Origin: PALSA-129 sp963842505
Lineage (GTDB): Bacteria; Acidobacteriota; Terriglobia; Bryobacterales; Bryobacteraceae
Assembly (NCBI GenBank): GCA_963842505.1
Contig: CAWJGZ010000002.1
Span: 620,001-684,000, forward strand
Direction of reading: 5' to 3'
Length of the DNA stretch: 64,000 nucleotides
In this document: in pieces, positions 20,579-28,934 of the stretch
How the letters are laid out: every line of letters starts with the position of its first letter
Position numbering within the stretch: the first letter of the stretch is position 1
The notes under the pieces: generated by a model
Database searches by the model: none
What the model was told of the DNA's origin: nothing
Seen by the model: the letters and a program-made list of their open reading frames with translations, nothing else
Made by a program: the position numbers and the translations under genes

Positions 20579-21697
20579 TCACCGCGGCCCAAACGCCTTC
20601 AATATCGCCTCCGTAATCCGCTCGCTGGCGTGGCCGTCGCCGTAGGGGTTGTGGATGCGGCACATGCGTTCTCGCTCGTCGCGGTCGTCGAGTAGGAACT
20701 CGGCTTCGCCGACGATGCGATCCGTGTCGCAGCCTACCAGCTTCACGGTGCCGGCTTCCACGGCTTCGGGCCGCTCGGTTTTTTCGCGCATCACCAGCAC
20801 AGGCTTGCCCAGCGAGGGGCCTTCCTCCTGAATGCCGCCGGAATCGGTGATCACCAGGTACGCGCGGCGCATCAGGTCGACGAACGGCACATATTCGAGC
20901 GGCTCGTACAGAATGATGTTGCGCTCCGCGCCAAGCAGGCGCTTCACCGGGCCCTCCACGTTGGGGTTGTAGTGCACCGGATAGACGATCTGGACGTCGG
21001 GGCGCCGGGCCAGGCGAAGCAGGGCGGTGCAGATGGCTTCGAGAGGCGCGCCGAAATTCTCGCGGCGATGCGCGGTTACCAGCAGGAGCCGCTTGGAAGG
21101 ATCCAGGTTCGGCCACACGGCGGAGGGGAATTGCCCGGCTTCGAGTTTATCGCGCACTTGCAGAACGGCGTCGATGCCGGTGTTCCCGGTGACCCGGATG
21201 CGGTCTTCGGGCACGCCTTCGCGCCGCAGGTTGGCCGCCGCGCCGCTGGTGGGCGCGAAGTGCAGCGTACTCAGGCGCGTGGTCAGGACGCGGTTCAACT
21301 CTTCCGGGAATGGCTGCCCCAGGTCGCCGGTGCGCAGTCCCGCTTCCACGTGGCCGACCGGGATGTGCTGGTAGAAGGCCGAAAGGGCCGCGCAGAACGT
21401 GGTGGTGGTATCGCCCTGCACCAGGACAATGTCGGGCCGCTCGGAGAATAGGATATTCTCGAGCGCCTCCAGGACGCCCGCGGATAGTTGCGCCAGGCTT
21501 TGAGCGGGCTGCATGAGATTGAGGTCGAAATCCGGGACCACGTCGAAAACTCCCAGCACCTGGTCGAGCATGGAGCGGTGCTGCGCGGTGACGCAGCACT
21601 GTACGTGAAAATTGCCGCTCAGGCGCAACTGGAGCAGCACCGGGCACAGCTTGATGGCTTCGGGGCGCGTTCCGAAGACCAGAAGAACTTTGATCAT
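20579..21697 (-). CDS. wecB: UDP-N-acetylglucosamine 2-epimerase (non-hydrolysing)
   Basis: A 372-residue WecB/MnaA. The N-terminus MIKVLLVFGTRPEAIKL is diagnostic. Further landmarks are VQGDTTT, HVEAGLRTGDLGQPFPEE, VTGNTGIDAVL, TAHRRENFG and the UDP-binding ITDSGGIQEEG. It interconverts UDP-GlcNAc and UDP-ManNAc for cell-surface polysaccharide. rfbD, another surface-sugar gene, lies 1.5 kb away. It is divergent from the small gene at 21773 with a 75-base gap. Confidence 0.95.
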   Translation of the reverse strand: MIKVLLVFGTRPEAIKLCPVLLQLRLSGNFHVQCCVTAQHRSMLDQVLGVFDVVPDFDLNLMQPAQSLAQLSAGVLEALENILFSERPDIVLVQGDTTTTFCAALSAFYQHIPVGHVEAGLRTGDLGQPFPEELNRVLTTRLSTLHFAPTSGAAANLRREGVPEDRIRVTGNTGIDAVLQVRDKLEAGQFPSAVWPNLDPSKRLLLVTAHRRENFGAPLEAICTALLRLARRPDVQIVYPVHYNPNVEGPVKRLLGAERNIILYEPLEYVPFVDLMRRAYLVITDSGGIQEEGPSLGKPVLVMREKTERPEAVEAGTVKLVGCDTDRIVGEAEFLLDDRDERERMCRIHNPYGDGHASERITEAILKAFGPR

Positions 21698-21772
21698 GCG
21701 GTGGTCTTTACTCTAACCCGGTGGATGCCGCGGTTCAACTGGCGCGCAAGATATGTCGGGTAAGATACATTC

Positions 21773-21961
21773 ATGATGCGATTGATCGTAGCCGGACTGA
21801 TTCTGTGCGGTGGTCTGATGGGAGCTTCGGATTTCGATGAGGCGCTGGCGGACCGGTTGCGCCAGGCCGGGCTCGCCAGCATCAAGAGTGAGCACTACGA
21901 AGGCGGCCACTGGCTGGGCAGTTTTGCGGTCTATTTGGTGAGCGGCCGGGGGTTGAAATGA
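21773..21961 (+). CDS. Small exported peptide upstream of the amidohydrolase lipoprotein
   Basis: A 62-residue frame starting MMRLIVAGLILCGGLMGASD, which looks like a signal peptide, followed by FDEALADRLRQAGLASIKSEHYEGGHWLG. Its stop overlaps the start of the amidohydrolase gene by four bases (ATGA), good evidence that it is translated and coupled. I recognise no family. A small secreted partner or an eroded N-terminal remnant of a longer protein are both possible. Confidence 0.5.
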   Translation: MMRLIVAGLILCGGLMGASDFDEALADRLRQAGLASIKSEHYEGGHWLGSFAVYLVSGRGLK

Positions 21962-23256
21962 GAACGCACATTCGACTCTTTGGCGTGGTGGCGATACTGG
22001 CGGTATTGGCGGCGTGTGAGCGGCCGCGGCCGGATGCGGATCCGGATCTGGCGACGGAGATTGACGGTATCAAGGCGATTGACAATCATGCGCATCCGGT
22101 GCTGGTGACGGCAAACGGCAAAAAGCCCGATCGCGATTTCGATGCCCTGCCCGTGGACAACATGGAGCCGCAGTCCGATCCGGTCAACCTGCGGCCGGGA
22201 GCGCCGGCCATGTTGGATGCGGCCAAGGCGCTTTCCGGAAAGCAGCAGGCCATGCGCGAGAAAGGCGAGCAGTATCCGGCGTGGGTGCTGGACCAAATGG
22301 GAGTCGGCGTGATGCTCGCCAACCGCGTGGAAATGGGCCCCGGCATTCAGCCGCCGCGCTTTCTTTGGGTGGCATACGCGGACGCTTTGATCTTCCCGTT
22401 GGACAATGCGAAGCTGGGGGCGGCTAACCCCGATCGGAAGGCCTTCTTCGCGCTGGAGGATGTGCTGCGCGGGCGGTATCTGGCGGCGCTGGGGTTAAAA
22501 GCTGTGCCGGCGACATTGGGCGAATACCTGGCGCGCGTGGTGACGCCGACGCTGGAGCGTCAGCGCGCGGGCGGCGCGGTGGCGGAAAAGTTCGAGGCGG
22601 CGTATCTGCGATCGCTCGAGTTCGACAAGGTCGACCGCGGCACGGCCGAAGCCATCTACGCGCGGTTCTGGACGAAGGGCGCGGCGGCCGAAGCCGAATA
22701 CAAGCCACTCCAGGATTTTCTGTTCCGCTACATCGCCACCGAATGCGGGCGGCTGGGCATGGCCGTGCATTTGCACACCAACGCCGGCGCGGGCGGATAC
22801 TTCCACGTCGGCGGCGTCAATCCGCTGCTGCTCGAAACCGTGTTGAACGATCCGGATTTGCGTAAGACCAGGTTCGTAATGCTGCACGGGGGCTGGCCGT
22901 TCACTCGGGAGGTCACGGCGCTTCTCACCAAGCCCAACGCATGGCTGGATTTTTCGGCGCAGGATCTGGCGCTGACGCCGGCCGCGCTGGCGGGAATGCT
23001 GCGCGAGTGGCTGGAATACGTACCAGAAAAGGTCCTGTTCGGCACCGACGCGTACCCCTACATCCCGGAAATGGGATGGGAAGAATCGGGCTGGATGGCG
23101 GCTCGCGCCGGGCGGCACGCGCTCGCCCTGGCGCTCACCGGAATGCTGCGCTCGGGTGAAATCACACGGGCGCGCGCTTCGGAGTTGGCGCGCATGGTGC
23201 TGCGCGACAACGCCCGGGCGCTTTATGGCTTGGCCGACGGACGCGCCGCGAAATAA
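21958..23256 (+). CDS. Amidohydrolase-type lipoprotein
   Basis: A 432-residue protein. The N-terminus has a lipoprotein signal with lipobox LAAC at residues ~16-19. The metal-binding start of the amidohydrolase barrel is IDNHAHPVL near residue 43. Later landmarks are MAVHLHTNAG, VMLHGGWPF and LFGTDAYPY, matching the amidohydrolase-2 (TIM-barrel, COG2159-like) layout with a late Asp. It probably hydrolyses or decarboxylates a small molecule at the envelope; the substrate is unknown. It is coupled to the preceding small gene and converges with rfbD, overlapping it by 34 bases (23223-23256). Confidence 0.75.
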   Translation: MRTHIRLFGVVAILAVLAACERPRPDADPDLATEIDGIKAIDNHAHPVLVTANGKKPDRDFDALPVDNMEPQSDPVNLRPGAPAMLDAAKALSGKQQAMREKGEQYPAWVLDQMGVGVMLANRVEMGPGIQPPRFLWVAYADALIFPLDNAKLGAANPDRKAFFALEDVLRGRYLAALGLKAVPATLGEYLARVVTPTLERQRAGGAVAEKFEAAYLRSLEFDKVDRGTAEAIYARFWTKGAAAEAEYKPLQDFLFRYIATECGRLGMAVHLHTNAGAGGYFHVGGVNPLLLETVLNDPDLRKTRFVMLHGGWPFTREVTALLTKPNAWLDFSAQDLALTPAALAGMLREWLEYVPEKVLFGTDAYPYIPEMGWEESGWMAARAGRHALALALTGMLRSGEITRARASELARMVLRDNARALYGLADGRAAK

Positions 23257-24099
23257 AGCTCGACCGCCTGTTGCAATGGCGGCAAGGGGTCCAGGCCCGC
23301 GCGTTCCATCTTGCCGTTGGAGAGCGCGGAATACTTGGGGCGCTGCGCGGCGGTGCGGTATTCGCGCTCATTGGTCGCCAACAACAACGGATCCAGCTTC
23401 GCCGCCTGGAAAATGGTGCGCGCGAACTCAAACCAGGATATCGGCATGCCGCCGCCGATGTGAAAGACACCGTCGAGGTTGCGCTCCGCCAGATCGATGG
23501 TGCGGGCGGCCAGCAGCGGCGCATAGGTGGGCGACGCCACATGGTCTTCGACCACTCGGATGGGCTGGCCGCCGCCGGCCAGACGCAACATGAGTTCGAC
23601 AAAGTTGCCGCGCGCCGTGTTGAGTCCCCCAGGTCCGAAGACGCCGGAAGTGCGGACCACCGTAACGCGGTCGAGATACGCTTGGGCATACAGTTCGCCG
23701 GCCAGCTTTGAGAACCGCGTAAGCGCCTAGCGGATGAGTGGGATCCTCCTCGGTATAGGGGCGGCCGGCGCGGCCGTCAAAAACGTAGTCGGTCGAGAAG
23801 TGGACCAGGCGGGCGTCGATCTGCCGGCAGGCCAGCGCCAGGTTGCGCACGGCCAGGCCATTCACCTGGAAGGCGGCTTGGGGCTCCTTTTCGGCGATAT
23901 CCACCTGGTTATACGCGGCGGAGTTGAACACCACGTCGGCGTCGGAGCGGGCAAGCGCGCGCTCGACGGCGGCGCCATCGGTGATATCGACCTGTGCCCG
24001 CTCCCAGCCGGTGACGGCATACCGGCGGACTTTTAGCTCGAGGACGAGTTCGACGCCCAACTGGCCCGACGCTCCAAACACGACTGCTCGACGGCTCAT
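23223..24099 (-). CDS. rfbD: dTDP-4-dehydrorhamnose reductase, frame broken by one base
   Basis: RfbD makes dTDP-L-rhamnose. The N-terminal half (24099 to about 23710) has GASGQLGVELV, NSAAYNQVDIAE and HFSTDYVFDG. The C-terminal half (TVVRTSGVFGPGG, VVEDHVASPTYAP) is in the next frame. Reading the AAA at 23707-23709 (TTT on the plus strand) as AA restores GAYAVLKLAGELYAQAYLD and a 291-residue protein of normal size, with the catalytic YxxxK as YAVLK. It is the last gene of a minus-strand set with the LysR and zinc-ribbon genes and converges with the amidohydrolase gene. Confidence 0.88.
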
Positions 24100-24130
24100 A
24101 GGAAGCTTCAGGATAGCGTTTTTCGGTGGG

Positions 24131-24565
24131 CTACTTCCAACGAATCAGGAAGGCGCCCGCGGCCACGGCTAGGGCAACCAGGAAGACGATGGCGCCAATC
24201 CACTGGCGGCGTCCGCGCGTCAGCCAGGCCAGCGGATCGGGCGATTCCTTTCCGGCCGCCAGGACACCCAGCTTCCGGTTGGGTCCGGGGAGCTTGCTTA
24301 GAGCCTTGTCGATCATGCGGCGGCCTTTGCGGTCGGTGATCAGGATCGTGCGGGCATTGCGGCCGTTGGTGGATCTCAGGAGGCGATTGCGGAGCACCGC
24401 GGGAACATCGTCGATGGAGCGGTACACCCGGTCGCAACCGCCGGCCGAAATCAGCACGGACGAGGTCTGGAACAGGCCCGCCGCCGCGGGGTTCCGCTCA
24501 CCGCAACCCGGACAGCACGGCGCGGACTCTTGAAACTCCCGCCCGCAGCGTGCACAGGCCGTCAT
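24131..24565 (-). CDS. Zinc-ribbon protein with C-terminal membrane anchor
   Basis: The start at 24565 overlaps the LysR stop (ATGA) and gives 144 residues. The N-terminus carries two CxxC pairs (CARC at 4-7, CPGC at 18-21), as in zinc-ribbon proteins. The middle (ILITDRKGRRMIDKALSKL) is unassigned. The last ~25 residues are a single hydrophobic helix (WIGAIVFLVALAVAAGAFLI), so the ribbon probably faces the cytoplasm from a tail anchor. Function unknown. rfbD follows after 31 bases. Confidence 0.65.
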   Translation of the reverse strand: MTACARCGREFQESAPCCPGCGERNPAAAGLFQTSSVLISAGGCDRVYRSIDDVPAVLRNRLLRSTNGRNARTILITDRKGRRMIDKALSKLPGPNRKLGVLAAGKESPDPLAWLTRGRRQWIGAIVFLVALAVAAGAFLIRWK

Positions 24566-25491
24566 GCCACTACCCGCGGAGCGCGCGGCTTTGCGGCCGG
24601 GGCGTCTTCGTTGCCGAGGTGCTCGTGCACTACCTGGATAAAACCCAGCGCGGCTTTGGAGAGCGCTTTGTCTTTTCGGTAGATCAGGCCAAGGCGCCGC
24701 ACCAGAGGTTCGGGCTCGAGCGGCAGTGCGTAAAGCTTGCCGGCGGCGATCTCTTCGCGGCAATTGGTTACGGCCAGGAAACTCACGCCCAGCCCGGCCA
24801 TCACGAAGCGCTTCATCATCTCCGTGGAGTCCAGTTCCATGGAAATACGGATTTCGTCTGCCACGGGCTCCAGCCACTGGTTCAGGCGGGTGCGCGTTTT
24901 GCCCTCTCTGGAGAGCAGGAGGAAGTTGCCGACGACGTCTTCCGGAGTCACGGATTTCTTTCCGGCCAGGGCGTGCCCGGCGGGAACGATGAGGCGAATC
25001 TCGTCGTGGTAAATGCTCACCACCTGCAGGCGCTTCTCGTCGGCGGGAAGCTGCGTGAGACCGAAATCGGCGGAGTTGTCGAGCACGGCGTCGACGACAT
25101 GCGTGCCGTATGAGCGATCGACTTGCAGTTGGATGGCCGGGAAAAGCTGGCGGTAAACCGCGAAGACTTTAGGCAGGATGTAAATGCAGGTGGCCTCATT
25201 GGCCGCGATGACCAGTTCCCCCCGCGGATTGGTTTCGAGCTCGGCGATGGAGTCCTGCACCCGGCGGCGAAGGTCGAGAATCTGCTCGGCGTAGTCGGCG
25301 AAGATGCGTCCGGCGGTGGTAAGGGAGATGCGGCTGCCGAAACGTTCGAACAACTCGGCGCGCAATTCCTGTTCGAGTTGGCGGACCTGAGCGCTGATGG
25401 CCGGCTGCGTGCGATAGCAGGTCTGGGCGGCCTTGGAAAAACTTTTCAGCCGGACGATTTCGAGGAATGTGTGGAGCTGATCGAAGTCCAT
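24562..25491 (-). CDS. LysR-family transcriptional regulator
   Basis: A 309-residue LTTR. The winged HTH is at residues 1-65 (FLEIVRLKSFSKAAQTCYRTQPAISAQVRQLE, split here by the helix turn near residue 28). The effector-binding domain runs to ~295. Effector and targets cannot be read, but the arrangement with the zinc-ribbon gene and rfbD downstream suggests co-transcription rather than the usual divergent-target layout. An AT-rich patch lies just upstream at 25530-25566. Confidence 0.9.
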   Translation of the reverse strand: MDFDQLHTFLEIVRLKSFSKAAQTCYRTQPAISAQVRQLEQELRAELFERFGSRISLTTAGRIFADYAEQILDLRRRVQDSIAELETNPRGELVIAANEATCIYILPKVFAVYRQLFPAIQLQVDRSYGTHVVDAVLDNSADFGLTQLPADEKRLQVVSIYHDEIRLIVPAGHALAGKKSVTPEDVVGNFLLLSREGKTRTRLNQWLEPVADEIRISMELDSTEMMKRFVMAGLGVSFLAVTNCREEIAAGKLYALPLEPEPLVRRLGLIYRKDKALSKAALGFIQVVHEHLGNEDAPAAKPRAPRVVA

Positions 25492-25529
25492 AAACGGCTG
25501 GCCGGTCAGTTGCAGCCGGCGGTCCAGTC

Positions 25530-25566
25530 AAAATTATGAATCAGCGGGATAGAAATAATGAATTTC
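25530..25566 (-). promoter_or_regulatory. AT-rich upstream patch, possible LysR promoter/operator
   Basis: In a GC-rich setting this 37-base stretch is AT-rich and holds ATTAT (25533-25537) facing ATAAT (25555-25559), followed by AATTT. It lies about 40 bases upstream of the LysR start. Imperfect inverted AT repeats at such a place are common autoregulatory sites for LysR proteins, but no exact T-N11-A site is clear. Confidence 0.3.
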
Positions 25567-25688
25567 CCACGCGCCGGGTGTGGATGGTAAGTATTGTATC
25601 AGAGGCTCCGGGTGGTGCGGTTAAGGAATGGGATTGTCGCAGATCGCAGCGCCGCACCTTTCACCCGGGCCGGACGCCCTGGAGGCCG

Positions 25689-26006
25689 CTAAGAGGGATC
25701 TTCGGAAGCTCTTTCGGCCTCATCGGCGGCTTCCGGGCCGGCGCCCTTAGCTTCCTCAATCAAACGCTCGGCTTCTTCCCTCCTGGCCCGCGGCACCTTC
25801 ACCTCGAAGCCCAAGGACGGAATGGTCGAGTTGCGCACCAGGATCGACGGTATGCCGCTCGACTCCAGAACACCGCGAATCATGTCGGCCTCAATTTCGG
25901 CGTCCACGACGGGTGCGTTGTAGATCGTGACCATGTCCATATCGGTCGAAGGGTCGAGTTGGTCTTCGCCGGTGGAATTGTCTTCGTGCCCGGGATCTTG
26001 CGCCAT
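25689..26006 (-). CDS. DUF2007-type putative signal-transducing protein
   Basis: The start at 26006 (MAQDPGHEDN) gives 105 residues. The core VTIYNAPVVDAEIEADMIRGVLESSGIPSILV (given here as a description of residues ~25-57) is the DUF2007 beta-alpha-beta pattern of an ACT-like fold. It is followed by FEVKVPRARREEAERLIEEA. The C-terminal tail is acidic. The family is called 'putative signal transducing protein', with no proven function. It is divergent from the YtxH gene with a 43-base gap. Confidence 0.7.
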   Translation of the reverse strand: MAQDPGHEDNSTGEDQLDPSTDMDMVTIYNAPVVDAEIEADMIRGVLESSGIPSILVRNSTIPSLGFEVKVPRARREEAERLIEEAKGAGPEAADEAERASEDPS

Positions 26007-26049
26007 GCATCCAGGATATCGCAGAATATCCATAGAGGCCCCCATTTCC

Positions 26050-26346
26050 ATGACTGACGAAAATGAAGAGCGTACCGAAGAGACGCAATCGAACCTCGCG
26101 GGCAACGTCGGGTGGTTTCTGGTTGGGGCGTGTATCGGTGCGGCCATCGCCGTCTTGTATGCGCCCAAGAGCGGCAGGGAAACGCGGCAGTACCTGGCCG
26201 GCAAGGTGCAGCAAAGCAAAGAGGCGGTGGCCGATACCGGCAGCAACATCGTGGAAGCCAGCCGCGATATGTTCGAGCGCGGCAAGCAACTGGTGGAAGA
26301 CGCCGCCGATCTGTTCGAACGCGGCCGCAAACTAGTCAAAGGGTAG
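26050..26346 (+). CDS. YtxH-domain membrane protein
   Basis: A 98-residue protein. One membrane helix (residues ~20-37, GWFLVGACIGAAIAVLYAPKSG) ends in the YAPKSGRETR motif of the YtxH family. It is followed by an amphipathic helix with repeated phrases (DMFERGKQLVEDAADLFERG) resembling an 11-mer apolipoprotein/LEA-like helix. YtxH proteins are linked to envelope stress in Firmicutes; the role here is unknown. It converges with the decarboxylase-like gene. Confidence 0.75.
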   Translation: MTDENEERTEETQSNLAGNVGWFLVGACIGAAIAVLYAPKSGRETRQYLAGKVQQSKEAVADTGSNIVEASRDMFERGKQLVEDAADLFERGRKLVKG

Positions 26347-26397
26347 GCCGCCGGCATGCCCGTTCTGGGCAATTTCGAAATCCTGCATCGTTTGGAG

Positions 26398-26815
26398 CTA
26401 TTTTCCTGCGGTTGAAGCCGTGGGTTTGAAACGCTCGTCGATTTCCACCTGGTAGCCGCTGGAAAGGCGGTTGGTTCTCGTTCGCCATTCCCACCACCGC
26501 CATCACTTCCGCGAAAATCTGGTCGGTCATGCCGGCCTTGCGCGCAGACGCGGTGTGTGAAGCGGTGCAGTACGCGCACTGGTTGCTGACGCTCACCGCG
26601 AGATAAATCAGCTCCTTGGTGAGCGCATTGAGCGCCCCCGGCGTCATGATCTCCTTGACGCTCTGCCATGTGCGGCGCAGCGTGGCCGGGTCGTTTGCGA
26701 TCGCTTTCCAGAAATTATTGATGTAGTCGGTCTGGCGCGTGGTCATGATGTCGTCATAGACGGCGCGGACTTCCGGCGCGGCGTCGGCGTATTCGATGAA
26801 TCCGAGAGTAGCCAT
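26398..26815 (-). CDS. Carboxymuconolactone decarboxylase / AhpD-like protein, frame broken by one base
   Basis: The start at 26815 (MATLGFIEYA) is chosen because the domain begins there. The CMD/AhpD redox motif is CAYCTASH (Cys80, Cys83, His87). The first frame then reads an unrelated tail. Deleting one base of the TT at 26475-26476 (GAGAACC to GAGACC on the coding strand) gives MANETNRLSSGYQVEIDE and a stop at 26398, for a 138-residue protein with a family-typical C-terminus. Members act as alkylhydroperoxidase-type thiol oxidoreductases or lactone decarboxylases; the CxxC-x3-H favours the former. Confidence 0.82.
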
Positions 26816-26845
26816 GCGCCGATTATCGCGCACGCGCGACGCTGC

Positions 26846-28213
26846 CTACTGGCCGTCGCTCTTCATCTTCCGGGCGATCAGGAAAGCTAGCTCCAGCGAC
26901 TGCTCGTAATTGAGGCGCGGGTCCACTTCGGACTCGTAGGCGCGCGCGAGGTCGGCTTCGCTGGGTCCGCTCGAGCCGCCGATGCATTCGGTGACGTTGT
27001 CGCCGGTCAGTTCGATGTGGACCCCGCCCAGCGTCTGGCCCATCGCGCGGTGGATGTCGAAGGCCTGTTCCACTTCCGAAATGATGTCGGCGAAGTTGCG
27101 GGTTTTCCAGCCCCCGGCGGTCATCTGCGTGTTGCCGTGCATGGGGTCGCAGATCCACAGCACGCTGCCGCCTTCGGCGCGTACGGCATCGATTGCCCGC
27201 GGCAGCGAGTCCTGAATGCGGCTGGCGCCGAAACGGTGAATCAGCGTCAGCCGGCCCGGCTGCCGGTGGGGATCGAGAGCCTCGATCCAGCCGGCTATCT
27301 GTTCGCGCGTGAAATCGTTGCCGACTTTGACGCCAACTGGATTCTCGATGCCGCGCAGGAATTCCACGTGCGCGCCGCCTGGATCGTTGGTGCGCAGCCC
27401 CATCCAGGGGAAATGCGTGGTGAGATTGAAATAGCCCGGCCGGCGGGGCACGGTGCGCGTCTGCGCCGATTCGTAGCCCAAGTGCAGCGCTTCGTGAGTG
27501 GTGAAGAAATCGATGCGGTCGGTTTCGCCGGCGCGCACGCCCAGCACATTCTCCATGAAGCGCAACGCGTCGCCGATCGTGCCGACCGTTTGGTGGTATT
27601 CGTCCGCCAGCGGCGAGTGTTCTACCCAATCCAGATCGAAGTACTCGGGATGGTGCAAGTCGGCGAATCCGCTCTTGACCAGGGAGCGAATGAAATTCAG
27701 AGTCAGCGCGGCGCGCTCGTAGCCGCGCAGCAAAAGCTGCGGATCGGGGGTGCGGGCTTCGAGCGTGAATTCCGGACTGTTGATGGTGTCGCCGCGGTAG
27801 CTGGGCAGGGTAATGCCGTCGCGTGTTTCCTCGTTGGCGGAGCGCGGCTTGGCGTACTGACCGGCGAAGCGCCCGATGCGGATGACGGGCTTCTGCGCGC
27901 CCACCACCAGCACCAGGCTCATCTGCAACAGCACCTTCAGCATATTGGTGATGCGATTCGGCGTACAGGCGGCGAAGCGTTCGGCGCAATCGCCGGCTTG
28001 CAGGACGAAGCGTGTTCCGGCGGCAGCTTCAGCCAGTTGCTGGCGCAACTGCACGATTTCCCAACTGGTGACCAGCGGCGGAAGCACGCGCAATTCGGCC
28101 AGCACGCGGTCAAGCGCGGCTGGGTCGGGATAATCGGGCTGTTGCAGGGCCGGCCACCGGCGCCAGGAATCCGGCTTCCAGGGCAAAGCACCCGCGGGAA
28201 TCTCGGGGGGCAT
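26846..28213 (-). CDS. Class II (plant-type) DAHP synthase
   Basis: A 455-residue 3-deoxy-D-arabino-heptulosonate-7-phosphate synthase of the class II family, which condenses phosphoenolpyruvate and erythrose-4-phosphate as the first shikimate step. Clear landmarks are LQAGDCAERFA, PVIRIGRFAGQYAKPRS, TSHEALHL-like FTTHEALHLGYE, HFPWMGLRT and WICDPMHGNT. Length matches bacterial class II enzymes. It is physically separate from aroB (12.8 kb), so the pathway genes are dispersed. Confidence 0.93.
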   Translation of the reverse strand: MPPEIPAGALPWKPDSWRRWPALQQPDYPDPAALDRVLAELRVLPPLVTSWEIVQLRQQLAEAAAGTRFVLQAGDCAERFAACTPNRITNMLKVLLQMSLVLVVGAQKPVIRIGRFAGQYAKPRSANEETRDGITLPSYRGDTINSPEFTLEARTPDPQLLLRGYERAALTLNFIRSLVKSGFADLHHPEYFDLDWVEHSPLADEYHQTVGTIGDALRFMENVLGVRAGETDRIDFFTTHEALHLGYESAQTRTVPRRPGYFNLTTHFPWMGLRTNDPGGAHVEFLRGIENPVGVKVGNDFTREQIAGWIEALDPHRQPGRLTLIHRFGASRIQDSLPRAIDAVRAEGGSVLWICDPMHGNTQMTAGGWKTRNFADIISEVEQAFDIHRAMGQTLGGVHIELTGDNVTECIGGSSGPSEADLARAYESEVDPRLNYEQSLELAFLIARKMKSDGQ

Positions 28214-28273
28214 GAAATTTCAAGTTAACACAGGGGATGGGGATGGCTGGGACATGCCCGGCGCGAATTCAAA

Positions 28274-28849
28274 TCATGCCCGCCCCGCGAATCCCCGGCT
28301 CTCCGTCGACACTTTTACCTTTTCACCCTCTTTGATAAAGAGTGGAACGCGGATCTCGGAACCGGTCTGCAGGGTGGCCGGCTTGGTCACGGCGCTGCTC
28401 GACGAGTCGCCCCGCACGCCCGGTTCCGTGGAGGCGACTTCCAGCTCAACGAACGCCGGCATCTCCAAGCCGATGGGATTGCCGTTGTACTTGCGCAACT
28501 CCACCAGGGCGCCCTCGATCAGGAAGTCCAGCGCGTTCCCGATCACCTCACCGGCAAGAGTGTGGGTCTCATAGCTTTCCTGGTCCAGGAAGTGAGAACC
28601 ACTGCTGTCGCTATACAGATAGGAGGCTGGAACCAAATGGAGATCCGGCTCCCTGAACTTCTCACCCGCCTTGAATGTCTTCTCAAAGACCGCGTTCGTG
28701 AGAAGGTTGCGGATCCTCAGGCGCACCAGGGTCTGGCCGCCCCGGGCGGTCGGCGTGTTCACCTCCACTTCCAGGCAGGCGAACGGGGTGTTATCAATCT
28801 CAAACAAAGTCTTTCGCTTGACGTTAATCGCATCAATCAATACGGCCAT
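28274..28849 (-). CDS. efp: Elongation factor P
   Basis: The start at 28849 (MAVLIDAINV) gives 191 residues, family length. The three-domain EF-P is recognised by RIRNLLTNAVFEKTFKAGEKF, YLYSDSSGSHFLDQESYE and the C-terminal VELEVASTEPGVRGDSSSS plus SEIRVPLFIKEGEKVKVST. EF-P rescues ribosomes stalled at polyproline. The tip loop of domain I, usually PGKG or GRN, reads TPTARGGQ, so no lysine is present and Arg is the only basic candidate for modification. It is divergent from the dxs relic. Confidence 0.93.
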   Translation of the reverse strand: MAVLIDAINVKRKTLFEIDNTPFACLEVEVNTPTARGGQTLVRLRIRNLLTNAVFEKTFKAGEKFREPDLHLVPASYLYSDSSGSHFLDQESYETHTLAGEVIGNALDFLIEGALVELRKYNGNPIGLEMPAFVELEVASTEPGVRGDSSSSAVTKPATLQTGSEIRVPLFIKEGEKVKVSTESRGFAGRA

Positions 28850-28934
28850 GAACTCCTCAACGGCAGGCCGGCACCAAGAACCGATGCAGCCCGACTCCAA
28901 TTCAAGTATAAGGTGAAGAGCCAGCCCGCATTTC

